Positions 1 to 8,125 of a stretch of 64,000 nt of DNA are shown in pieces. Made by a program: the position numbers and the translations under genes. The notes beneath the pieces are model-generated. The model saw only the letters and a program-made list of their open reading frames with translations. It was not told the origin of the DNA and ran no database searches. The DNA is from Pseudomonas sp. UBA5706. Lineage in GTDB: Bacteria > Pseudomonadota > Gammaproteobacteria > Pseudomonadales > Pseudomonadaceae. Each line of letters begins with the position of its first letter. The stretch's first letter is position 1. The stretch is from the NCBI RefSeq assembly GCF_002419965.1, contig NZ_DIHC01000034.1, positions 1-64,000 on the forward strand, given 5' to 3'.

Positions 1-29
1 TTTTACCGGACACTAGTGACGTTCTGCGT

Positions 30-82
30 GGGAATGCCGCCAGGGACGCTCTGCGTCCCATCGACGCAGAGCATGGGCATGA
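30..82. repeat. Dispersed palindromic element (GCTCTGCGTC/GACGCAGAGC)
   Basis: Two overlapping perfect inverted repeats are present: GGGACGC/GCGTCCC at 43-49 and 53-59, and GCTCTGCGTC/GACGCAGAGC at 48-57 and 63-72. They can form alternative hairpins. A degenerate relative lies at 21392-21438. Such elements are typical intergenic repeats of the P. syringae group; that attribution is from memory. It lies downstream of the AI-2E-type permease gene, and bases 1-97 hold nothing else recognisable. Confidence 0.6.
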
Positions 83-97
83 TCATTTACCAGCGTT

Positions 98-1108
98 TCA
101 AACCAACTCGACCTTACGCAGCTCGCTTTTCAGGTAGGCGTAATAAATCGGCCCTGCTACCACGCCGGGTAATCCGAACGCGGCTTCGAATATCAGCATC
201 GCCAGCAGCAATTCCCACGATTTGGCACTGATCTGCCCGCCCACGATGCGCGCGTTGAGAAAGTACTCGACCTTGTGGATCACGATCAGATACCCCAGTG
301 CCGCCAGTGCCACCCAAATGGATAACGACATGCCGACGATGAAAATCAGCGTGTTGGACATCAGGTTACCCACCACCGGCAGCAAGCCCAGCAGGAAGGT
401 CAGCACGATCAGGGTCTTGGTCAGGGGCAGGTGCACGCCACACAACGGCAGGACCACGGCAAGGAAGATCGATGTAAAGGCAGTGTTCAGCAGCGAGATC
501 TTGATTTGCGCGAACACAATGTTGCGAAATGCCTGGCTCAGCAGATGCAGACGCTCGAACAGTGCCGCCGCCAGTGGCTTGCGTTTGGTGACATCGGGAA
601 TGCGTTGCAGCGCAATGATCGCCCCGAGCACCATGCCGATCAGCAGTGTCACGAACATGTGCGCCGCGCCTTTGCCCAGCAGTTGCAGCTCGCCGATATG
701 CTTGGTCAGCCAGGCGCTGAGCGACACCTGAAATTCAGTGGCACTGGCCGGCAGGTAGCCATCGATGAACGGCGGCAATTGTCCCCGGGCGCGGTCGACC
801 AGAATCATGAACTTGTCCAGCGATGCTCCCGGGTTCTCGGCCTCATGCAGCACGAAACTGATCGCTCCGGCAAACAGCAACGCCAGCACACTGACCACCA
901 GCGTCCCCAGCAATGCCACCGCCAGCCAACGGGCACGCTCACCGGCAATCAGGCGCTGCAGTTGCGGTGTGAGCATGTCAACGAGTTCGTAGACCAGCAA
1001 GCCTGCCAGCAGACTGGGCAGCAATTTGAGCGGCAACACCAGCAGCAAACCAACGAACACAAGGATGCAACTGGCCAGGTACACATGACGCGGCGAAAAC
1101 GTTGGCAT
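98..1108 (-). CDS. AI-2E family transporter (PF01594-type permease)
   Basis: This 336-residue integral membrane protein belongs to the AI-2E/UPF0118 permease family, whose members include the E. coli AI-2 exporter TqsA and Na+/H+ antiporters. Hydrophobic segments cluster at residues about 8-35, 60-90, 150-165 and from about 200 to the end. The large hydrophilic stretch between the second and third groups is typical of the family, as is the C-terminal run ending in a FGLPGVVAGP-type motif. The substrate cannot be told from sequence. It appears monocistronic: the next gene upstream on this strand is the separate psiF-like gene. The family call is strong; real AI-2 transport is not implied. Confidence 0.85.
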   Translation of the reverse strand: MPTFSPRHVYLASCILVFVGLLLVLPLKLLPSLLAGLLVYELVDMLTPQLQRLIAGERARWLAVALLGTLVVSVLALLFAGAISFVLHEAENPGASLDKFMILVDRARGQLPPFIDGYLPASATEFQVSLSAWLTKHIGELQLLGKGAAHMFVTLLIGMVLGAIIALQRIPDVTKRKPLAAALFERLHLLSQAFRNIVFAQIKISLLNTAFTSIFLAVVLPLCGVHLPLTKTLIVLTFLLGLLPVVGNLMSNTLIFIVGMSLSIWVALAALGYLIVIHKVEYFLNARIVGGQISAKSWELLLAMLIFEAAFGLPGVVAGPIYYAYLKSELRKVELV

Positions 1109-1228
1109 ACAGCCTCAAAACGAACGGCTTGAAAAGACGGGCAGTCTGCCAGCGTTCCTGGTCGAGGACCAGCGCCGAAAAGTGTCGTTAGTCGACAGGG
1201 CATCGCTTCGCCAACCTCTGGCGCCACA

Positions 1229-1283
1229 CGGCCTGCCGCTGGCGGCGGAATCATGATCGCCGCCTTCGGCAAGCCGCGCTGCT
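1229..1283. repeat. REP-like palindrome, copy A
   Basis: An imperfect inverted repeat pairs GCCTGCCGCTGGCGGCG with CGCCGCCTTCGGCAAGC around a short loop containing ATCATGAT. It shares the left arm GCCTGCC, the right arm TCGGCAAGCC and a CTGC-rich right flank with the elements at 5316-5370 and 26494-26549, so this is a repeat family. It lies in the gap between the AI-2E-type permease and the PsiF gene. Confidence 0.7.
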
Positions 1284-1309
1284 ATGTGTTAGGCGGGGTG
1301 AGTGACGCT

Positions 1310-1600
1310 TTACTTTTTCTTCAGGCACTCGCTCATGAAAGTCTTGCGCGCATCGCCCTTCAACGACTGTGTGCTGGCGCTCGTGTTGCAGGTTTTCATC
1401 TTCTCCTGCTGGGTGGCGGCTGGCGCAGGAGCGGCTTTCAGGCAGGTGCTCATGAATGCCTTGCGCTCATCGCCCTTCAAGGATTTGGCCGATGCATCGG
1501 CGTTGCAGGTGGTCATCTTGTTTTGCTGTGCGGTGGCAGCGAAACCTTGGGAACCCATCAACAGGCCCACGACCAGTAAAGGAACACGGAGCATTTTCAT
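1310..1600 (-). CDS. PsiF repeat-containing secreted protein
   Basis: A 96-residue protein with an N-terminal signal peptide (hydrophobic core at residues about 5-18, Ala-X-Ala-type end) and two PsiF repeats. Each repeat contains the pattern C-N-x-x-A-x-x-x-S-L-K-G-D-x-R-K-x-F-M-S-x-C-L-K, at about residues 28-56 and 64-94. PsiF is named for phosphate-starvation induction in E. coli, and its molecular role is unknown. The start at 1600 is preferred over one 12 codons upstream because a GGAGA ribosome-binding site lies about 7 bases before it and the signal peptide then begins correctly. The paired cysteines in each repeat probably form disulfides in the periplasm. Confidence 0.85.
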   Translation of the reverse strand: MKMLRVPLLVVGLLMGSQGFAATAQQNKMTTCNADASAKSLKGDERKAFMSTCLKAAPAPAATQQEKMKTCNTSASTQSLKGDARKTFMSECLKKK

Positions 1601-1752
1601 CGACTTTCTCCAGGGACGCCGCGAGTCGCGCAGCATTAAAAATGCAGTGTAGCCAAAGAATGTTGCGTCATATTTCCGAGAAAACCCAAGACGCGGTAGA
1701 CGTAGTTCCTGACACGTCGATAATGGCGCCTCACTTTACTGCCGGTAACACC

Positions 1753-2637
1753 ATGCAATACCTGTATCCCCTGTTCACCGTCATGATCTGGGCGGGCAAC
1801 AACGTCATTACCAAAGCTGCCGCCGGACGCATCTTTCCGGCCGAGATCGGGTTTTATCGTTGGCTGCTGGCAGGGCTGCTGTTCACGCCGTTCCTGCTGG
1901 GCCCGGTACTGCGTAATCGCGCCGCAATCAGGCCTATCATCGGCAAGGTCGCGATACTGGGCGTGCTGGGCATGGCGATTTATCAGAGCCTTGCGTACTA
2001 CGCGGCGAACATCACCACCGCAACCAACATGGGCATCATCCTTTCACTGGTGCCAGTGATGACCCTCGGTATGTCGATTGCCAGCCTCGGCACAGCGCTC
2101 ACCGCAGGCGCATTGGTCGGGGCACTTGTGTCATTCGCAGGGGTGCTGTTGGTGGTGTCGCAAGGCAGTTGGGCGGTGCTTGTCGCGCACGGGGTCAATC
2201 TGGGCGACCTGATGATGCTGATCGCAACGCTGGCCTATGCGACATACAGCACGCTGCTAAAGAAGTGGCAGTTGCGCATGCCGCCGCTGCAGTTGCTGTA
2301 CCTGCAAGTGCTGGTGGCAATCGTTGCGCTGTTTCCGTTCTTTGTGCTGTCACCAAAGACCGGATTGAATGCCGGCAATATCCCTCTGGTGCTCTATGCC
2401 TGTATTCCGACCTCGATGGTTGCACCGCTGCTGTGGATGAAAGCCATCGGCATGCTTGGCCCGAGCCGCACGACGCTGTTTTTCAACCTGGTGCCGATTC
2501 TCACAGCGCTGGTCGCAGCCCTGGCATTGGGCGAACGACTGGCGTCGTACCATTTCATCGGCGGTGCACTCACGCTAGGCGGCGTGATCCTGGCTGAACG
2601 CTGGACCACGCCGCTGCGCAAAGCCGCGATCAGGTGA
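1753..2637 (+). CDS. EamA/DMT superfamily transporter
   Basis: A 294-residue inner-membrane protein of the drug/metabolite transporter superfamily, with about ten hydrophobic segments forming two EamA repeats (residues about 3-135 and 150-285). Each repeat ends in a typical signature: the first has TLGMSIASLG-like text and the second has an F-N-L-V-P-I-L-T-A-L-V-A motif followed by G-E-R-L, the usual EamA conserved Glu. The start at 1753 begins directly with the first transmembrane helix. An open frame extends further upstream but overlaps the divergent psiF-like gene and adds only charged, non-membrane residues. The substrate is unknown; amino acids or metabolites are common for the family. 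Confidence 0.88.
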   Translation: MQYLYPLFTVMIWAGNNVITKAAAGRIFPAEIGFYRWLLAGLLFTPFLLGPVLRNRAAIRPIIGKVAILGVLGMAIYQSLAYYAANITTATNMGIILSLVPVMTLGMSIASLGTALTAGALVGALVSFAGVLLVVSQGSWAVLVAHGVNLGDLMMLIATLAYATYSTLLKKWQLRMPPLQLLYLQVLVAIVALFPFFVLSPKTGLNAGNIPLVLYACIPTSMVAPLLWMKAIGMLGPSRTTLFFNLVPILTALVAALALGERLASYHFIGGALTLGGVILAERWTTPLRKAAIR

Positions 2638-2641
2638 CGCT

Positions 2642-2878
2642 TCACACCTCGTCGCGATTTTCCGCGCTGTGAATCGACACGTCGGTGATGCCCGCGACAT
2701 GGGGCAGATCGACATGCGGATTGCCTGCGTCGAGCGGATCGTCATCCAGCGCGACATGGTGCTTCAGCGCCAACTCGTGAACCACTTCGATGATCGGTAC
2801 ATCCAGATTTTCAATCACATCAACGTGATGTTCCCCAGCGAGGGTGTACTCGATTTCATAAAGCTCTTTATCGCTCAT
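2642..2878 (-). CDS. Small acidic conserved-type hypothetical protein
   Basis: A 78-residue, strongly acidic protein with several histidines (HH at about residues 17 and 40) and no signal peptide or membrane segment. I do not recognise a named domain. It begins 60 bases after the end of the lipase gene on the same strand, so the two could be co-transcribed. It ends 4 bases from the end of the EamA gene, which converges on it. The ATG is preceded by a GGAAG ribosome-binding site. It looks like a genuine small gene by codon use and packing; function unknown. Confidence 0.6.
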   Translation of the reverse strand: MSDKELYEIEYTLAGEHHVDVIENLDVPIIEVVHELALKHHVALDDDPLDAGNPHVDLPHVAGITDVSIHSAENRDEV

Positions 2879-2938
2879 CGCACTACTTCCTTAATGACCC
2901 CGGATGGGTCGACTGATCACGAACTACGGCTCATAAAG

Positions 2939-3829
2939 TCAAAGGCCGGCGGCTTTGAGGCGCGCGGCGTGCTCGAGAAACAACCCCACAGGATTTGCCC
3001 CCTTGCCCACCAGACCCCAGTGCTGGTTGACGATGTCGAAATGGTCGAGCGGGTAGTCGTCACCGATGACCGTGCCCAGGTGCGAACTGTATCGCCCGAC
3101 CATGCCATCTGATTGACCTCGCTCTTTCGTGAACGTGCGAGCAAATATTCGACAGGCGAGATTAGTGGTATCCAAGCGGTTCTTGCCGCGATTGGTACGC
3201 CCCGGTTGCAAGGTGCCCGACCAGGAGTAGTAGCGCACGCCATTGACCAGTTCCTGGCCGTGACCACCCCAGGTCTGCGGCAGCCCCTGCGGGAATGAAG
3301 CATTGAATCGAGCTACGCCGAGGGTGGTCAGGGAGTGGTGCGCAGCGTCGACATCGGTAGGCAAGCGGGTGCCGCGATAGCCGGTATCAAGCGCCGCCAG
3401 AATCAGCGCGATCATGCGTATGCCGCCATTGACCAGCCGACCACGCACCGTACCCGGCGGGAAACGCTCCTCAAGATGGTCGGCCAGTTCCGAGCCATGA
3501 TTGGGGCCGGCGATCGAGGTGACGGATGCCACCAGGTCCGGCCGCACGCCGGCGACGTAGCGAATCGTCAGTGCGCCTTGGCTGTGGCCGATCAAATTGA
3601 CCTTGGCGGCGCCGGTTTGCTTAAGGATTTGCTGCACTCGCGCCAGCAATTGCTCGCCGCGGATCTCGGTGGAGTTGACTGCCGAGACCATCACTGGAAT
3701 CGCCGTCGCCCCGCCGCGGCGAAGTGCAGGGACGATGCCGTACCAATACGGATAGCCCCCTAGCCTGACGAACCCCAACAGTCCGGGCACCAGTACGATC
3801 GGGTAACGCGTGGCTTGTTCGTGCGTCAT
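2939..3829 (-). CDS. Triacylglycerol lipase, family I, without signal peptide
   Basis: A 296-residue alpha/beta hydrolase closely resembling Pseudomonas/Burkholderia/Proteus family I lipases. It starts with the YPIVLVPGLLGF oxyanion segment (residues 9-20). The nucleophile is Ser83 in GHSQG, the probable acid is Asp240 in SDGMVG, and His262 lies in LDHFDIVNQ. The SSHLG stretch before the His matches the lipase calcium region. Unlike secreted P. aeruginosa LipA it has no N-terminal signal peptide and only one Cys (225), so the usual disulfide is impossible. No lif foldase gene is nearby. This resembles the short Proteus-type lipases, exported by type I systems or cytoplasmic. Substrate range is not determined. 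Confidence 0.9.
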   Translation of the reverse strand: MTHEQATRYPIVLVPGLLGFVRLGGYPYWYGIVPALRRGGATAIPVMVSAVNSTEIRGEQLLARVQQILKQTGAAKVNLIGHSQGALTIRYVAGVRPDLVASVTSIAGPNHGSELADHLEERFPPGTVRGRLVNGGIRMIALILAALDTGYRGTRLPTDVDAAHHSLTTLGVARFNASFPQGLPQTWGGHGQELVNGVRYYSWSGTLQPGRTNRGKNRLDTTNLACRIFARTFTKERGQSDGMVGRYSSHLGTVIGDDYPLDHFDIVNQHWGLVGKGANPVGLFLEHAARLKAAGL

Positions 3830-4016
3830 GGGCCGTTAATTTCCTGTGTGAGCGGTGTAGCAGGGGTGCATTTCTACAGACACTCGACGCAACCCATCTA
3901 TCCCTCATGGAAAACCCGGTAATGCCCCATCGCCATCTTTGATCGAACTCTTTTCGTGCGCCGATGCCCATAACTGCAACGGGCCGCTAACGGCTTTTCT
4001 TATGGAGTGAAAGGTT

Positions 4017-4355
4017 ATGTACAAGCAATCCCTGGCAGTAGTGTTCGCAATGGCCGCGCTGGCTGGCTGTACATCGACAACCTTGCAAAACCCGGTGGAC
4101 TACGCGACGTATCGCAATGAGCCGCTGGTCAAGCAAATCGATGACGGCATGACCGAGCAACAAGTGCTGACTATCGGCGGCGAGCCTTCGAACCGCGTAC
4201 ATCGCAAGGTTCACCCAGGCACCTGCAACAACTACATCCTGAACAAGGATGGTCATCAGCAAGCCTATTACGTGACGTTCGGCGCCAATGACCGCGTGGA
4301 CAGCAAAGGTTTCATGACCTGCGAACAGCGGGAAGCGAATGAGAAGGCGAACTGA
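4017..4355 (+). CDS. osmE: OsmE-type osmotically inducible lipoprotein
   Basis: A 112-residue outer-membrane lipoprotein precursor. The signal peptide ends in the lipobox L-A-G-C, giving lipidated Cys18. The rest is a SmpA/OmlA (BamE-like) domain, with the typical helix-turn D-D-G-M-T-E-Q-Q-V-L-x-I-G-G-E-P at about residues 42-57 and a paired Cys at about 71 and 103. The E. coli OsmE gene is induced by osmotic stress and stationary phase. No partner genes are adjacent, so regulation is presumably from its own promoter in the 187-base gap upstream. Distinguishing OsmE from other BamE-like lipoproteins rests on overall similarity. Confidence 0.82.
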   Translation: MYKQSLAVVFAMAALAGCTSTTLQNPVDYATYRNEPLVKQIDDGMTEQQVLTIGGEPSNRVHRKVHPGTCNNYILNKDGHQQAYYVTFGANDRVDSKGFMTCEQREANEKAN

Positions 4356-4637
4356 CCGCCTGATGGCCTGAGGGCAGGCGACCTGCTCGCCCACGCTCAG
4401 ATAGGCAGCCAAACGTGCCCTGATTGACTGGCTTGCCGGCCTCAAGCTGTTCAGGGCAAGCCTGCTGCCAGCAGACCCGATGCGGCAGCAGGTCACGCCT
4501 CAAGCGTCGAAACAGATAAAACTTTGCCCGCGCGTAAGACTCACACCTTAAGACCCGATCTCACCGGGCGCCGGTCAGGCGTAAACGGCCGGCGTATCAA
4601 GAGCGAGACGGCAAAACCGTATTAGCCCTGGAGATGA

Positions 4638-5174
4638 ATGATGAGTGATGTGCAGCAATTAACCGATATCAGTATCCTGCGCGAACGTGCGCGTCACAAC
4701 GTTGAAAACGGCGCTGTGACCGAAGGCTATGACGCCGACCGCGAACAAATCCTGCGCCTGCTCAACGCCTCGCTGGCCACCGAATGGGTCTGCGTGCTGC
4801 GTTACAAGCGCCACTACTACATGGCCAAGGGCGTCAAGGCTCAAGTGGCTGCTGCCGAATTCCTGGAGCACTCCGAGCAAGAAGCCCAGCACGCTGACAA
4901 ACTTGCTGAACGCATCGTGCAACTGGGTGGCGCACCGGAACTGAACCCCGACCTGTTGTCGAAAAACTCTCACGCTCAATACGTGGCAGGCAACACGCTC
5001 AAGGAGATGGTGACCGAAGACCTTATCGCCGAGCGTATCGCCATCGACAGCTATCGCGAGATTATTCAATACATTGGCGAGAAAGACCCGACTACACGCC
5101 GGATCTTCGAAGAAATCCTCGCTCAGGAAGAAGAACATGCCGACGATATGGCAGATATCCTCGACGGGCTGTAA
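4638..5174 (+). CDS. Ferritin-like di-iron protein (bacterioferritin family)
   Basis: A 178-residue four-helix ferritin-like protein. The di-iron ligand pattern is complete: Glu49 (TEWVC), ExxH at 82-85 (EAQH), Glu132 (AERIA) and ExxH at 164-167 (EEEH). Homologues in Pseudomonas are annotated as bacterioferritin, but the heme-ligand Met of classical Bfr is not obvious at the equivalent place (Val-Cys-Val follows Glu49), so a heme-free storage or oxidation role is possible. Two adjacent ATGs (4638 and 4641) share a GGAGA ribosome-binding site. A hairpin terminator follows 16 bases after the stop. Confidence 0.82.
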   Translation: MMSDVQQLTDISILRERARHNVENGAVTEGYDADREQILRLLNASLATEWVCVLRYKRHYYMAKGVKAQVAAAEFLEHSEQEAQHADKLAERIVQLGGAPELNPDLLSKNSHAQYVAGNTLKEMVTEDLIAERIAIDSYREIIQYIGEKDPTTRRIFEEILAQEEEHADDMADILDGL

Positions 5175-5190
5175 CGCTTCAACAAGATGC

Positions 5191-5222
5191 AAAAAGCCAG
5201 GGCATATGCTCTGGCTTTTTTG
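5191..5222. terminator. Intrinsic terminator of the ferritin-like gene (bidirectional)
   Basis: The hairpin AGCCAG/CTGGCT (5195-5200 and 5211-5216) is flanked by AAAAA on the left and TTTTTT on the right. It can end plus-strand ferritin transcripts and minus-strand AsmA transcripts. Confidence 0.85.
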
Positions 5223-5315
5223 TGGGTGCAACGCCTGTAATCGGCCCCCCCTTCCAGCACCGGCAACCGTTTGGACAGGCCTTGGGAAAGAAGAACAACA
5301 GGCCTGTAGCCGCCC

Positions 5316-5370
5316 GGCCTGCCAGCGGTGGCGTCTGATGATCGCCACCGTCGGCAAGCCCTGCACCACA
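5316..5370. repeat. REP-like palindrome, copy B
   Basis: GCCTGCCAGCGGTGGCG pairs with CGCCACCGTCGGCAAGC around a TGATGAT-containing loop. It has the same arms as the elements at 1229-1283 and 26494-26549, and it lies between the ferritin terminator and the end of the AsmA gene. Confidence 0.7.
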
Positions 5371-5382
5371 AGATGTGTGAGG

Positions 5383-7449
5383 TTACTGCACAGTCTTCGG
5401 CGCGTTGCCCGAGCGCATCTGCTCCAGCAACGGCGCGCACTGGTTGGGTTCGCCACCGCTAGGCGCCACCAGCGCCAGAAGACCGGCCGCCGGACCCGCC
5501 GCCGCGCCGAGCAGAACCATGCCAGCGCCACGCAGTAACAACGGACCAGACTGTACACCCGCGCTCGGCTTGACGAACGGCCCGCGCACGTAAAGCGGGG
5601 AGCGCAGGGAGAACAGTCGGAAGCCTTTGGATTGCGGCGTGATCTTCATGTCCAATTGCTCGGTTTTCATGTTCGCCGTGCCATTGATGTAGATGATCGC
5701 GTTTTCCGTATCGAATACCGAGAGTTTGGTGGTCGCAAGACCGTCCTTGATGTCCAGGTCCGATGCCGCGCAATTGATCTTCACTTCCTTGTCGCCGAAC
5801 AAGGTGCCGATGATGTAATTACCCACGTTCAGGCCGGCAATCTCCATCAGGTCACGACTGATCGCCCCGTCATTGACCAACAGCTTGAGCTCGCCGTTGG
5901 CAGTGCCCAACAGGGCCGCCACCGAGTTACCTTTGCCACTGATGTCGGCATCGCCGTTAAGCTCGCCAAAGCTGGTCTTCATCGGTTCAAACGTCGGAAA
6001 CAATTGCTTGAGCTTGAAGTGTCGAGCCGTCAACTTCGCCCGGCCGTCAAGCGGATGGGTATGGCCGTCGAGCTTGATATCAGCGTCCAGCGTGCCACCC
6101 GCCACACCGAAGCGCAGCGGTTGCAGAATCAGCTGACCGTTATTGAGTACCACATGGGTATACAGGCCAGTGAACGGCAATTCGGCGCTCTGGACGATTT
6201 TCTTGCCGGTGAATTCGACGTCGGCGTCCATCGCGCTCCAGCGATCGGTCTTGAACTCCTCGACCGGCAGCACCTTATCGGCCGGCTGTTTGCTTTCGCC
6301 GCCGCGGTTTTTCTGCTCGGCGTTAGAGTCGGCACCAATCAACGGTTTTAGGTCGGCCATTAGCAACTGATTGGAAACCAGCGCGCCGGTCAACTTGGGA
6401 CGCGGCTGACCGGCAACGAAGCCCAGATCACCGTGAATGTCACTGTTGCCGATCTTGCCATTAAACCCCTTGTACTGGAACGTCGCCCCAGCCGGGTCAT
6501 GCAGCTTGGCAATCAGGCGGCCATCAGTGGAATAAGGCGGTGAATCCGGCAAGGTCACGCCCGTCAGCGGGTACAGATTGCCGAGGCTGTCACCCGACAA
6601 TTTCAAACGCAGGTCCAGCTCGCCCAGGTTCTGAGGGTCGGTAACCGTGCCCGCGACCGCCACCCGTGTATGCCCGGCACTGACATCTGCCTGCACTGGA
6701 AAAGGCAGTGCCGCGTCTTTCAGCGCGAGTAAGCCACCCACCTTGCCGCTGCCGTCGAGTTTCTGGCCGTGATATTGGCCCTTGGCAGTGAACCCAAATG
6801 CATAATCCTGAGCTGAGGCGCCTTTGTCCTGAACCTTCTTGGCCTCACCGCTACCGACGATGTCACTGAACGGAATCGGCTTGCCCAGCGGGTCGACGAC
6901 GACATCGACCGACGTGTTGATCTTCTGGTCGTTGTAGCTGACCAACCCTTTGTCGAAACCAATCGAGCCGATATCCACGACCCAGCTGGAAGGCTTGGCG
7001 TTGGGATCACTCTTGGGCAAGTCAAATACCCAGTTCGCGCGACCGTCAGCCAAGCGCTCGATCTTCGCGTCGGGTTCGGTGAGGTCAATCCGCGGGATGA
7101 CCACGCGCTGCGCCAGCAACGGCAGCGGTGACAGACGCATATCCACGCGCTTGAGGGTCACCATCTGCGGGGTCTTCGACCACTCGGGGTTACCCAGCGC
7201 AATGTCTTCGGCCGACATATGCGGCCACGGTATCCACGCGCGCCAGCCCCCTTCATCCGGCTCACGACGCCAGTTCACCGCCAGATTGCCATTAATGGCG
7301 AACGGCCGATGCAACTCGGCGGAGACCTTTTCATTGATGGTCGGCTTAAGCCGGTTCCAGTCGAAGGTTGCGATCACGATGATCAGTATGGCCAGCAACA
7401 GCAGCAGAATGCCGACTGTCCAGGCAAAAATCTTACGGCCTCGCGTCAT
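5383..7449 (-). CDS. AsmA family protein
   Basis: A 688-residue protein with one N-terminal membrane anchor (residues about 6-28) followed by a long beta-rich periplasmic region. This is the AsmA architecture, which is linked to outer-membrane biogenesis and, in recent work on the family, to bridge-like phospholipid transport. The N-terminal AsmA signature F-D-W-N-R-L-K-P-x-I follows the anchor. The C-terminal AsmA-like repeat contains the typical G-N-Y-I-I-G-T-L-F-G-D-K-E stretch. The start at 7449 has a strong AGGGGG ribosome-binding site and begins just before the anchor; a start 13 codons upstream lacks this. It appears to be a single-gene unit. The specific cargo is unknown. Confidence 0.85.
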   Translation of the reverse strand: MTRGRKIFAWTVGILLLLLAILIIVIATFDWNRLKPTINEKVSAELHRPFAINGNLAVNWRREPDEGGWRAWIPWPHMSAEDIALGNPEWSKTPQMVTLKRVDMRLSPLPLLAQRVVIPRIDLTEPDAKIERLADGRANWVFDLPKSDPNAKPSSWVVDIGSIGFDKGLVSYNDQKINTSVDVVVDPLGKPIPFSDIVGSGEAKKVQDKGASAQDYAFGFTAKGQYHGQKLDGSGKVGGLLALKDAALPFPVQADVSAGHTRVAVAGTVTDPQNLGELDLRLKLSGDSLGNLYPLTGVTLPDSPPYSTDGRLIAKLHDPAGATFQYKGFNGKIGNSDIHGDLGFVAGQPRPKLTGALVSNQLLMADLKPLIGADSNAEQKNRGGESKQPADKVLPVEEFKTDRWSAMDADVEFTGKKIVQSAELPFTGLYTHVVLNNGQLILQPLRFGVAGGTLDADIKLDGHTHPLDGRAKLTARHFKLKQLFPTFEPMKTSFGELNGDADISGKGNSVAALLGTANGELKLLVNDGAISRDLMEIAGLNVGNYIIGTLFGDKEVKINCAASDLDIKDGLATTKLSVFDTENAIIYINGTANMKTEQLDMKITPQSKGFRLFSLRSPLYVRGPFVKPSAGVQSGPLLLRGAGMVLLGAAAGPAAGLLALVAPSGGEPNQCAPLLEQMRSGNAPKTVQ

Positions 7450-7765
7450 TGCGTTTTCCCCCTTATACCGACGGCCCATCCTGGACACGTCTCACACGTC
7501 GTAGCCCTTCGACTGACAAAAAGGCTGTGGGTTTGATGAAATGCAGAACTTGGCGTGCGAATAGTTCCGTATACCCGATTCGGGACGCTTGCAAATCTGC
7601 CTGCAAGCGCTCGCCGATGCAGCTTCAGACCCCGTCTTATAAGGGCTAGCAGGCTTAATCAATTCTGTCGATGGTGACCATCAGCTCTTTGAACTTCTTT
7701 ATAAACACCTGGCCGGTAAAAATAGCCCCACGTTCACCACACGCACTTATCACGAGCAACATCCC
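7450..7765. other. Divergent intergenic region, no gene seen
   Basis: These 316 bases separate the minus-strand AsmA gene from the plus-strand small secreted protein. They should hold both promoters. A short palindrome around CTTGCAAATCTGCCTGCAAGCG occurs at about 7588-7610. I see no RNA gene or convincing ORF. Confidence 0.5.
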
Positions 7766-7984
7766 ATGAAACGCCAACTGATCGCGTTGACACTTTCGCT
7801 TCTCGCTTCAAGCGCGTTCGCCATGCCAGCGAGCCAACAGCCCCTCGGCGAAATGCACACTGCTCGACAGGCTGGCCTGCCGACCCTGGCCCAGGACGCG
7901 CCGAACCGCTTGATCAATCAATATCAACGCGTCGCCGACAACGGTCCCGATCGGCTGGTACAGCAATACCAGCGCGTATCCTGA
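7766..7984 (+). CDS. Small secreted protein with two QYQRV repeats
   Basis: A 72-residue protein with a clear signal peptide (residues 1-19, cleavage after SAFA). The short mature part ends in two 11-residue units, PNRLINQYQRV (46-56) and PDRLVQQYQRV (61-71), spaced 15 residues apart. I recognise no named family. Co-transcription with desT is possible: the stop lies 141 bases before the desT start and no terminator is seen between. A periplasmic or extracellular location is inferred from the signal peptide only. Confidence 0.6.
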   Translation: MKRQLIALTLSLLASSAFAMPASQQPLGEMHTARQAGLPTLAQDAPNRLINQYQRVADNGPDRLVQQYQRVS

Positions 7985-8125
7985 GTGATCGCCGAGTCGA
8001 TGACACCGTCCAAGCCTGGCCCAGAAGCCGGGCTTTTCAGTTCCGGCGACACCAACCCGGTTCGACGTCGTGCAAACGCATTTGCTAGAGTGCTGCCCAT
8101 TCTTCCATCAGATGCCGCTCGCCCC

